This document shows positions 1 to 6,833 of a stretch of 14,805 bases of DNA, in pieces. A model generated the notes under the pieces. The model was not told where the DNA came from and ran no database searches. It worked only from the letters and a program-made list of their open reading frames with translations. Location: the NCBI GenBank assembly GCA_023400055.1, contig JAEXFN010000015.1, positions 1-14,805 on the forward strand, given 5' to 3'. This DNA is from Bacillota bacterium (lineage in GTDB: Bacteria; Bacillota; UBA4882; UBA8346). The translations under genes were made by a program, and so were the position numbers. Numbering within the stretch: position 1 is the stretch's first letter; every line of letters begins with the position of its first letter.

Positions 1-889
1 CGCCGCTGGCCACCAGGGTCCCCCAGCCGTCCGGCCATACGTACCAGCAGAAGCCGAAAAACAAAGCGACGGCGCTGGCGGCGATGATGTAGCGGGAAAA
101 ACTGACCCGGTCGACCAGCCGGCCGCAGCATAACCGGCCGAAGGTCAGGGCCGCCCAAAAAACGCCGACTGGCAACTGGGCCGGAAATGCGCCGTGGAGC
201 GCGATCTTGCTCCAGAAAGCGGTTATCCAGCCGCTGATGGATACCTCCAGCCCGACATAAACGAAACTGAAAAGGCCGGCCGCCCAAAGAAAGCTGTCCC
301 GGTAAGGCGAGATCTCTTTTTTGGCCCCGGCTGGACGCTGCTTTTCTTCAAGCCGCAGGCCCGGCAAGGCGAAACTGATCAGCAAAGGCAGCAAGGTGAC
401 TAGAGCGAACGTGGCGCGCCAGCTTTGGAAGACGTTCAGACAGAATGCGGTTAACAGCGGGCCGAGGATCGAACCGGCCCCGAAAAAGAAATGCAGGTAA
501 TTCAGGGCCTTGCCCTTGGCGGCGGAGGCCGAGTCGGCGCACAAGGCGTTGATGCCCACATTGTAGATGGCCAGCCCCGCTCCTAAGACGGCATTCCAAA
601 ACAGCAGCAGCCGAAAGTCGCCCGCCAGGGCGCAGCCGCCGGCGCCGGTCAGGATGAATAGGCCGCCGGCCAGGAGAAACGGCCTCTTGCCGAAGCGGTC
701 GGCCAGGGGACCACCGATCAGTTCGGCGGTCAACGAGCCCAGGAATTGGACAGCCAACAGGATGCCGGCCTGGCCGTAGCCGATGGCGAGATCGGCGGCG
801 ATGGCCGGCAGCAAGGGTCCGAGGATTCCCGAGCCGAGACCGATGGCCACGAAGCCGCCGTATTGGATGAATAGGAGACGAGGCTTCAT
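1..889 (-). CDS. MFS transporter, C-terminus beyond window edge
   Basis: This is a membrane permease of the major facilitator superfamily; 296 residues are visible and the C-terminal end lies outside the window. Residues 8-30, 40-60, 70-90 and 94-116 look like hydrophobic membrane segments. The loop after segment 2 has the classic MFS motif A, GGPLADRFGKRP (59-70). A second-half counterpart, FGRLCCGRLVDR, lies at 250-261. The pieces YVGLEVSISGW (211-221) and FGRLxxGRLVDR resemble sugar or organic-solute MFS members of the FHS/FucP-like type, but substrate cannot be read from sequence. The ATG at 889 is preceded by GGAG at a good distance (GGAGAAGCA-ATG). It diverges from the regulator gene at 1278, so it may be a target of that regulator and import the substrate of the racemase/HAD cluster; that link is inference. 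Family call is firm; substrate is unknown. Confidence 0.9.
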   Translation of the reverse strand, partial: MKPRLLFIQYGGFVAIGLGSGILGPLLPAIAADLAIGYGQAGILLAVQFLGSLTAELIGGPLADRFGKRPFLLAGGLFILTGAGGCALAGDFRLLLFWNAVLGAGLAIYNVGINALCADSASAAKGKALNYLHFFFGAGSILGPLLTAFCLNVFQSWRATFALVTLLPLLISFALPGLRLEEKQRPAGAKKEISPYRDSFLWAAGLFSFVYVGLEVSISGWITAFWSKIALHGAFPAQLPVGVFWAALTFGRLCCGRLVDRVSFSRYIIAASAVALFFGFCWYVWPDGWGTLVASG

Positions 890-932
890 TGCTTCTCCAT
901 GAGATTTGCGAATAATTTCGATATTGGATCTG

Positions 933-938
933 ATTATA
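933..938 (-). promoter_or_regulatory. Possible -10 box for the MFS gene
   Basis: A perfect TATAAT on the minus strand lies about 45 bases upstream of the MFS start codon. No good -35 box sits at 16-18 bases (TGGATT at 17), so it would be a weak or activator-dependent promoter. The rest of the 890-1094 stretch shows only a short palindrome CGCTATAGCG at 994-1003 and no gene. Confidence 0.3.
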
Positions 939-1094
939 GACGGTCCGGCGTTTGAAATCCATTCAATAAATTATTTAATCTTTCAAAATCTTGCGCTATA
1001 GCGTCTCGGGTGAGTCAACCGGGGTCTCGCCGGGGCAATTCCGATACAACCACGGCTGTAGCGTTCCGAGTCCAACGTTGACAACTGGGCGGAA

Positions 1095-1123
1095 TTGACA
1101 GCCGGGACGGGATATGATAAATT
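1095..1123 (+). promoter_or_regulatory. Sigma-A-type promoter of the regulator/racemase cluster
   Basis: A perfect -35 TTGACA (1095-1100) is followed after exactly 17 bases by TAAATT (1118-1123, 4 of 6 matches to TATAAT). Transcription would start near 1130, leaving a leader of about 150 bases before the TTG start at 1278. Another TTGACA at 1078 has no -10 partner. Confidence 0.55.
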
Positions 1124-1132
1124 TACAATAAG

Positions 1133-1146
1133 CTCATGCGCATGAG
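1133..1146. promoter_or_regulatory. Perfect 14-bp palindrome, candidate operator
   Basis: CTCATGCGCATGAG reads identically on both strands and sits 10 bases downstream of the -10 box, over or just after the expected transcription start. GntR-headed, LacI-cored repressors such as Bacillus AraR bind palindromes of similar length near their promoters. A bound repressor here would block both its own gene and the downstream racemase cluster. Operator role is inferred from position and symmetry. Confidence 0.5.
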
Positions 1147-1277
1147 ATCATTCACGATTCAGCGACTTTGCATGATCGCGCTGACCTTTTCAGAATAATC
1201 GCGGGATTATTCATTGCGCTTAACCGCCCGGTCTCGGGCCGGGTTTCGGAGCCCATATAGAAACGGAGTGGCATGGT

Positions 1278-2375
1278 TTGATCGATAAAAATCTGGATCT
1301 GCCGCGTTTTCTCCAACTGTATCAGTTGCTGAAGGCGGAGATCATTTCCGGGAAATACGCCTGTTATGAGGCGATCCCTTCCCAACAGCAGTTGATCGAT
1401 ACCTACCAGGTGAGCCTGATTACGGTGCGCCGGGCGCTCGAGAAACTGTCGGCCGACGGCTATATCCAGCGCCGCCAGGGCAAGGGCTGTTTCGTAGCCC
1501 CGGCCACCGACTGGCAGATCAACCGTTCCCAGGTGCTGCAGATCGGAGTGATCGTCTCCTCCATCACCAACTCCTTCTTTCCCGAGATCATCCAGGGGAT
1601 GGAACAATACCTGCGGACCGTGAACGCCCAGCTGACCATCGCCCACTCGCAATGGGAGGCCGGACAGGAAAGAAGCCATATCAAGCGTTTTCTGAGCCAA
1701 GGCGGGGATGGGCTGTTGATCTCGCCGTCGCAGGAGTTGGCGGCCTATCAAAAGCTGCAGGCGGAGGGCGCGCGGCTGGTATTTTTTAATCATTATTTTC
1801 CGGGTACCGATTTTCCTTATGTGATCACCGATGACCGGGAGGGCGTCAAGATGGCGGTGTCCCACCTGATCGCCAAGGGGCACCGGCGGATCGGCGCGGT
1901 GATCGGCGGGGCGGGCAAGGCCACCGCCCGGGACCGGCTGGCCGGGTTCGCGGCCGCATTCGCCGCGGCCGGATTGGAGTGGCAGGAGAACTGGATCAGC
2001 CGGCAGAAAACCTTCACTTACGACGAGGGCGTGGAGGGAGCCCGGGAGCTGTTCGCTCGGGAGCCGGCTTTGACCGCCATCTTCTGTTCCTCGGAAGTAT
2101 TGGCGACCGGCACGGCGGCGTATCTCTTGAACCGAGGCTACCGGATTCCCGAGCAGATGTCGTTGGTGGCGTTCGGCGATTCGGACACCGCGCGCTTCTT
2201 CAAGATTCCGCTGACCACAGTGGCCCAGCCCACTGCGGCGATGGGCGAGGCCGCGGCCCGCCTCCTGGTGGAGCGGATCCAGGGCCGGCCGGCGGCGTCC
2301 CAGCAGATCGTGCTGCCCTGCCAGTTGGTGATCAGGGACTCGACCGCCGCCGTCCGGAACGTTATTGAAAAATAA
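1278..2375 (+). CDS. GntR-headed LacI-type transcriptional regulator
   Basis: A DNA-binding repressor with a winged-helix GntR head (about residues 8-75; IPSQQQLIDTYQVSLITVRRAL, broken here only by continuity of the motif, is the recognition part at 33-54) joined to a periplasmic-binding-protein-like ligand core (87-357). This is the architecture of AraR-like regulators, 365 residues against about 360-385 for the type. The core shows the usual LacI-family features: IGVIVSSITNSFFPEIIQGME (89-109), GHRRIGAVIG (201-210) and SLVAFGDSDTARFF (295-308). The start is TTG at 1278: GGAG at 1265-1268 precedes it by 9 bases, no ATG/GTG/TTG lies between it and an in-frame stop at 1221, and the nearby ATG at 1273 opens only a two-codon frame. 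It is first in a rightward cluster with the LarA-like and HAD genes and diverges from the MFS gene. Ligand is probably a sugar or sugar-acid-type molecule, unproven. Confidence 0.92.
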   Translation: MIDKNLDLPRFLQLYQLLKAEIISGKYACYEAIPSQQQLIDTYQVSLITVRRALEKLSADGYIQRRQGKGCFVAPATDWQINRSQVLQIGVIVSSITNSFFPEIIQGMEQYLRTVNAQLTIAHSQWEAGQERSHIKRFLSQGGDGLLISPSQELAAYQKLQAEGARLVFFNHYFPGTDFPYVITDDREGVKMAVSHLIAKGHRRIGAVIGGAGKATARDRLAGFAAAFAAAGLEWQENWISRQKTFTYDEGVEGARELFAREPALTAIFCSSEVLATGTAAYLLNRGYRIPEQMSLVAFGDSDTARFFKIPLTTVAQPTAAMGEAAARLLVERIQGRPAASQQIVLPCQLVIRDSTAAVRNVIEK

Positions 2376-2425
2376 GGGTTAGCCACCCGTGATGATGGAT
2401 ACCCTGAATAAAAGGAGGAGTTGCA

Positions 2426-3679
2426 ATGGTTGGCAAGGGCTATGAGCAAGAGCAAGGTTTCATGAGCGATCAGGAGGCCCGGGAGATTATGGCGGCAGCC
2501 TTGGACCGGCTGGATCTGGCCGGTAAGAAGGTACTGATGATCATCCCCGATACCACCCGGACCGCGCCGATGCCGCTGATCTACCGGACTGTTTATGAGC
2601 AGATCGGCGCCAAAGTCGCTCAACTGGACGTGATGGTGGCGCTGGGGACCCATCCGCCGATGCCCGAAGAGAAGATCCTGGCCTGGGTGGGGATCACTGC
2701 CGAGGAGCACCAGCGGCAATACCCAAAAACCCGTTTTCTCAATCACGCCTGGAATGATCCCAGCGCGCTGACGGTGGCGGGAACCATTCCCGCGGCCGAG
2801 ATGAACGAGATCACCGGCGGCCTGATGGCCGAGGATGTGCCGGTCACCATCAACAAGAAGATTTATGAATACGACCGGCTGCTGATCACCGGCCCGGTGG
2901 TCCCCCACGAAGTGGTGGGGATCTCCGGCGGCAACAAGTACCTCTTTCCGGGCATCTCCGGCCAGGAGATCATCGACTTCTTCCACTGGCTCGGCGCCTT
3001 GATCACCATTCCCAAGATCATCGGCGTCAAGGACACCCCGGTGCGCCGGGTGCTGAACCGGGCCGCCCAGTTCCTGACGGTGCCGCGCTCCGCCTTTTGC
3101 TTCGTCATCAACGAACATCAGCTGAAAGGGTTTTTCACCGGCACTCCCGAGGAAGCCTGGTCGGCGGCGGCGGATCTCTCCGATAAGCTGCACATCGTCT
3201 ATAAGAATAAGCGCTATAAGAGCATTCTCGGATTGGCGCCGCCCAAATTCGACGACCTCTGGACCGGCGGCAAGGTCTCCTATAAGCTTCAGGATATCGT
3301 CGCTGACGGCGGAGAGCTGATCGTTTACGCGCCCAACATCGATGAGGTTTCTTACGTGCACGGCCGTTACATCGATCAGATCGGGTACCATTGCCGGGAT
3401 TACTATTACCGCAGAATGGAAGAGTTTTCCCATATCCCCCGGGGGATCCTGGCCCATTCCACCCACGTGAAGGGGGCCGGAACCTACGAGAACGGGGTCG
3501 AGCGGCCGCGGATCAATGTGATCCTGGCTACCGGCATACCCGAGGAGCGTTGCCGGCGCATCAATTTGGGTTACCGGGACTACCGGACCATCAACCCGCA
3601 AGACTGGGCGAACCGTGAAGACGAAGGGTATCTGCTGGTCCCGGAGGCGGGCGATCTGCTCTTCCGTTACAGACCATAA
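2426..3679 (+). CDS. LarA-family nickel-pincer racemase/epimerase
   Basis: Member of the lactate racemase LarA family (DUF2088 plus C-terminal domain), 417 residues, about the usual length. LarA enzymes racemise or epimerise alpha-hydroxy acids using a covalently bound nickel-pincer nucleotide. Residues matching the L. plantarum enzyme are visible: substrate loop PDTTR (41-45), ALGTH with H76, PH at 160-161, GISGGNKYLFPGISG where K171 corresponds to the cofactor-linking lysine, and FFH with H187. The protein should therefore be a real holoenzyme, not a degenerate copy. Known family members act on lactate, malate, phenyllactate, hydroxyglutarate or gluconate, so substrate stays open. The start ATG at 2426 has a strong AAAGGAGGAG five bases upstream. 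Its place 50 bases after the regulator and upstream of the HAD gene suggests one transcript. The cofactor genes larB, larC and larE are not in the window and must lie elsewhere. Confidence 0.9.
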   Translation: MVGKGYEQEQGFMSDQEAREIMAAALDRLDLAGKKVLMIIPDTTRTAPMPLIYRTVYEQIGAKVAQLDVMVALGTHPPMPEEKILAWVGITAEEHQRQYPKTRFLNHAWNDPSALTVAGTIPAAEMNEITGGLMAEDVPVTINKKIYEYDRLLITGPVVPHEVVGISGGNKYLFPGISGQEIIDFFHWLGALITIPKIIGVKDTPVRRVLNRAAQFLTVPRSAFCFVINEHQLKGFFTGTPEEAWSAAADLSDKLHIVYKNKRYKSILGLAPPKFDDLWTGGKVSYKLQDIVADGGELIVYAPNIDEVSYVHGRYIDQIGYHCRDYYYRRMEEFSHIPRGILAHSTHVKGAGTYENGVERPRINVILATGIPEERCRRINLGYRDYRTINPQDWANREDEGYLLVPEAGDLLFRYRP

Positions 3680-3736
3680 GAAATAACGGGATATCGATAT
3701 CAAGATGAGTTCCGGATGAAGTTGGAGGATGCAGGG

Positions 3737-4624
3737 ATGAATTATACCGCTGAGGCGTTGCGGCGGTTCCGGCCGCGCCACGAGTTTTTTATCGGGCTCG
3801 ATTCCGACGGTTGCGTGCTGGATACGATGGAGATCAAGCAAAAAGAGTGTTTTTGCCCCAATAACATTAAGTTCTGGCATTTGCAGCCGATTGCCAAATA
3901 TGCCCGGGAAGCCACCGAATTTGTCAGCCTTTATTCCAAGTGGCGGGGGAGTAACCGTTTTCCGGCCTTGGTCCGGGTCCTGCGCCTCCTGGCTGAGCGC
4001 GAGGAAGTCCGGGCGCGCGGCTTCCAAGTGCCGCGGCTTCCCAAGTTGGAAGCGTGGATCGCCTCCGGGGCGCCGCTGAGCAACGACAGCCTCAAGGCGG
4101 AGGTCGCCCGGACCGGGGATCCCGAGCTCCAACGGGTGCTGGAATGGAGCGAAGCCGTCAACCGGGCGGTGGCGGAGATCGTTTACGGCATCCCGCCCTT
4201 CCCATACGTCCGGGAGAGCCTCGCCAAACTGCGCCGGCAGGCCGACCTGATCTGCGTCTCGCAGACCCCCGGCGACGTGGTGGCCCGGGAATGGACCGAG
4301 CAGGGGATCGCCGCGGAGGTCGACTTCATCGCCGGCCAGGAGCTCGGGACCAAGCAGGAGCACCTGGCCATGGGGGCGGTCGGCAAATACCCGGCCGATC
4401 ATATCCTGATGGTCGGCGACGCTATCGGTGACTTGGAAGCGGCCCGGGCTACCGGCGTCCTCTTCTATCCGATCAACCCCGGCCAGGAAGCGGAGTCCTG
4501 GCGGCGGTTCCACGACGAGGCGCTGGAGCGCTTCTTTGCCGGACAGTACGACGGAGCCTATCAGGCGGAACGAGTGGCCGAGTTTCAAGCCCTGTTGCCC
4601 GAGACGCCCTTCTGGAAGCGTTAA
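3737..4624 (+). CDS. HAD-superfamily hydrolase with large cap
   Basis: A haloacid-dehalogenase-type phosphatase or related hydrolase, 295 residues from the chosen start. Motif I is GLDSDGCVLDT (20-30) with nucleophile D22 and acid D24, motif II is CVSQTP (173-178) with S175, the motif III lysine is K206 in GTKQEH, and motif IV is GDAIGD (227-232). The roughly 145 residues between motifs I and II form an unusually large helical cap (C1 position), starting KQKECFCPNNIKFWHLQPIAK in the region 34-54; the cap normally sets the substrate. All catalytic residues are present. ATG at 3737 is preferred because GGAGG sits 8 bases upstream; the in-frame ATG at 3716 lacks a good site. It lies 57 bases after the LarA-like gene and before a terminator, so it probably acts on the same substrate, perhaps a phosphorylated hydroxy acid. 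The exact reaction is unknown. Confidence 0.88.
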   Translation: MNYTAEALRRFRPRHEFFIGLDSDGCVLDTMEIKQKECFCPNNIKFWHLQPIAKYAREATEFVSLYSKWRGSNRFPALVRVLRLLAEREEVRARGFQVPRLPKLEAWIASGAPLSNDSLKAEVARTGDPELQRVLEWSEAVNRAVAEIVYGIPPFPYVRESLAKLRRQADLICVSQTPGDVVAREWTEQGIAAEVDFIAGQELGTKQEHLAMGAVGKYPADHILMVGDAIGDLEAARATGVLFYPINPGQEAESWRRFHDEALERFFAGQYDGAYQAERVAEFQALLPETPFWKR

Positions 4625-4667
4625 GCTTTGGGTTCCGATAACCCGATAATTTGACGTAGTAAATATA

Positions 4668-4697
4668 GAAAGGCCTCCTTTTACGGAGGTCTTTTTC
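4668..4697. terminator. Bidirectional intrinsic terminator
   Basis: AAAGGCCTCC, a 6-base loop TTTTAC, then GGAGGTCTTT forms a 10-bp stem (one G-T pair). A run of five T (4692-4696) follows on the plus strand, and a T-rich tail follows on the minus strand. It closes the HAD gene from the left and the histidine kinase from the right. Confidence 0.85.
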
Positions 4698-4698
4698 A

Positions 4699-6546
4699 TT
4701 AGCTGGAGGCGGCGCCGCATTCAAATTGCGCCGGCAGGTAAACCGCGAAAGTGGTTCCTTGGCCCGGTTCCGACTCGACGCTGATATAACCCTCGTGACG
4801 GTTGATGATGGAGTAGGCCGCCGCCAATCCCAGGCCGTTTCCCGTCTGCTTCGTGGTGAAAAAGGGGTCGAAAATATAAGGCAGGTTTTCTTTGGAGATG
4901 CCGGTCCCCTGGTCCTGAATGACGATCTTGACGTACCGGCCGGCGCGGAGCGGGGGGATTTCGTCGGGGCCCAGCAAAATGTTTTTGGTGTAAATCCGGA
5001 CCGTTCCGCCGTCGGGCATGGCCTGGGCGGCGTTGATCAACAGGTTGTGAACCACCTGGCTGATCTGGCCCTCATCGGCCTCCACCGGCCAGAGCCCGGC
5101 GTCGTGGGTGAACTGGTATTTGACCACCGAGTCCTTTAAGGCGAATTTGGCGGTATGGATAATCATATTGCCGATGTCGATCCGGTGCTTGATGGGCGTC
5201 CCGCCTTTGGAGAACGTCAATAACTGTTTGGTGAGGCGGGCGGCGTTTTTGATGGATTCCTCCATGCCGTCCAGGTATTTACCGATATCCTTCCCCTTCT
5301 CCAGCAACAGCTTGGACAATTGCACGTTGCCGAGCAGCACGGCCAGGATGTTATGGAAATCATGGGCGATACCGCCGGCCAAAATGCCCAAGGACTTCAA
5401 CTTTTGGTTCTTCAGCAGTTCCTCTTCGAGCTTTTGTTTCTCGGTAATATCCCGAAATACGTATACCTGGCCGATGATCCGCTCGGCGCTGTCGCGGATG
5501 GCCGCGCCGCTGGCGGCGATGAACCGGTAACGCTGGTTGCGCGAGAGCAAGACGAAGGCCGGCCGGATCGCTTCCTCCTGGCCGCTTCGTTCCTCGGAAT
5601 CCATGGAGCTAATATTGTACACTTCCTGAAGCGGACGGCCGATGGCTTCCGCTTGACTCCAGCCGGTCAATTCCTCGGCGACCCGGTTGATCAGGCTCAC
5701 CCGGCCGGCATTGTCGGTGGCGATGACCCCTTCGCCGAGCGATCTGAGGGTGACGTCCAACCGCTCCTTTTCGGCGGCCAGGGCTTCCTGGCTCTGTTTC
5801 AGCTCCTCATAGGGGGCGAGCAGGCCGGTCTGAATCACCACCCGATGGTAGAGGGTCAGAGCGATGATCTTAAAAAGATGGGTGGCGACCAGGAACGGAT
5901 AATTGCGGGCCAGTAAGGGCGTTATCGCCGGCAGAAAACTGAAATTGGCCAGCAGCAGTATTTTTAAGGTGGCGTTTTCGAAAACGGTCCGGTTGCGGAG
6001 CAGCAGGATCGTCGCCCCGGCCATTAGGGCGAAAAAGATTGCCAGATAAAGGACGACGGCCAAAGATTGCTGCGCCGGATTTCTTAGCATCTGCATCAAG
6101 ACGTGGGTTCCGGCCAGCGCGGCCAGGGTCGCTGCGGCGACAGCGCCGAAGGCCGATGGATAAGAGAAATATCGTTTTAGAAAAAAAGGCGCCATGCACA
6201 GCGAAATTCCCCAGAGATAGCAGACCGTCAGGTTAATCTGGGCGGCTGAATCGACCAGCAGTCCGGGCGGGATCAACGCGAAATCCACCAGCAGGTGCAG
6301 CAGGCCGAATACGCCGATAAAGGAGAAGGCCACGCCCATAAAGAGGAAATAGCGATTGCTCAGGAAACGGCGGACATTCCAGGGAATGGAGAAGATGGAG
6401 AACGCCAGGAAAATACCGTAAATTTCAGTCAGGAAATGAAACAGCGCATAACTGTACAAGCTGGACAAAACGACGATCGGGAAGATCGTCAAAAACGTGA
6501 TCGGGTAGCGCTTCGGATAACTCCAGGTAAACTTGCCGGTTTGCAT
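4699..6546 (-). CDS. MASE3-PAS sensor histidine kinase
   Basis: Membrane sensor kinase of 615 residues. The N-terminal ~240 residues are a multi-helix MASE3-type membrane domain; FSIPWNVRRFLSNRYFLFMG and FGLLHLLVDFA (52-90) fit that family. A short linker coil (245-265) is followed by a PAS domain (about 263-370), a HisKA domain with phospho-acceptor H395 in AGGIAHDFHNIL, and a complete HATPase: N box NLLINAAQAMP (501-511), G1 DQGTGI (545-550), F box FDPFFTTK (559-566) and G2 GNGLGL (569-574). The H box has HDFHN where most relatives have HDFNN. No response regulator is next to it, so it is an orphan kinase here, although this NtrB-like class often pairs with a regulator encoded elsewhere. 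ATG at 6546 has AGGGGG upstream. Signal is unknown. Confidence 0.92.
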   Translation of the reverse strand: MQTGKFTWSYPKRYPITFLTIFPIVVLSSLYSYALFHFLTEIYGIFLAFSIFSIPWNVRRFLSNRYFLFMGVAFSFIGVFGLLHLLVDFALIPPGLLVDSAAQINLTVCYLWGISLCMAPFFLKRYFSYPSAFGAVAAATLAALAGTHVLMQMLRNPAQQSLAVVLYLAIFFALMAGATILLLRNRTVFENATLKILLLANFSFLPAITPLLARNYPFLVATHLFKIIALTLYHRVVIQTGLLAPYEELKQSQEALAAEKERLDVTLRSLGEGVIATDNAGRVSLINRVAEELTGWSQAEAIGRPLQEVYNISSMDSEERSGQEEAIRPAFVLLSRNQRYRFIAASGAAIRDSAERIIGQVYVFRDITEKQKLEEELLKNQKLKSLGILAGGIAHDFHNILAVLLGNVQLSKLLLEKGKDIGKYLDGMEESIKNAARLTKQLLTFSKGGTPIKHRIDIGNMIIHTAKFALKDSVVKYQFTHDAGLWPVEADEGQISQVVHNLLINAAQAMPDGGTVRIYTKNILLGPDEIPPLRAGRYVKIVIQDQGTGISKENLPYIFDPFFTTKQTGNGLGLAAAYSIINRHEGYISVESEPGQGTTFAVYLPAQFECGAASS

Positions 6547-6672
6547 CGGAGCCCCCTTTGGTTACGCGTGAAACGGGACCGGGGCTGGTCCGCCTCATGC
6601 CTTCCCAGACTTGAGCGAACCGGGCCGGAATAGCCAAGTTTGATAGAGACGTCCCTCACACGTGCTCCCTCT

Positions 6673-6700
6673 ATTGTACCAAAAATATGCGGGTTTGTAA
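6673..6700 (-). promoter_or_regulatory. Candidate promoter of the histidine kinase
   Basis: On the minus strand TTACAA (6700-6695) and TACAAT (6678-6673) are 16 bases apart. TGG directly before the -10 makes an extended -10 type. The leader to the start codon would be about 120 bases. Confidence 0.4.
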
Positions 6701-6759
6701 CGATGCGCCAATTTTCTTTTCGGAAGAAAAACTCAAAGCAGCGCCGGATGGATTCTGCT

Positions 6760-6819
6760 CCCGTCCCGCCGCGAATATAATCAAAAAGCGGGACGGGCAT
6801 CGGAAAACGTCCCGGGACG
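6760..6819 (+). promoter_or_regulatory. CGGGACG half-site cluster and hairpins before capA-type gene
   Basis: A perfect 10-bp inverted repeat CCCGTCCCGC (6760-6769) and GCGGGACGGG (6788-6797) flanks a TATAAT (6776-6781). A 12-bp palindrome CGTCCCGGGACG follows at 6808-6819, touching the ribosome site GGAGAGGA of the next gene. Another CGGGAC occurs at 6574. The sites could be operators. In RNA, 6789-6795 can pair with 6808-6814 instead of 6763-6769, giving alternative hairpins. No good -35 box sits before the TATAAT. Confidence 0.4.
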
Positions 6820-6833
6820 GAGAGGATGTCGTC

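Noticed and set aside
348..962. 204-codon minus-strand frame rich in Arg and Pro
   Set aside because: It is out of frame with the clear MFS transporter on the same strand, and its composition is that of a shifted GC-rich frame.
1152..1883. 243-codon minus-strand frame opposite the regulator gene
   Set aside because: Antisense shadow of the regulator; no domain motifs and no ribosome site.
3690..3701. GATATCGATATC palindrome between the LarA-like and HAD genes
   Set aside because: Short, simple-sequence palindrome in a 57-base operon gap with no promoter; likely chance.
2138..4720. 860-codon open frame on the minus strand
   Set aside because: It lies antisense across three well-supported plus-strand genes, has low-complexity composition typical of a shadow frame in GC-rich codons, and matches no family I recognise.
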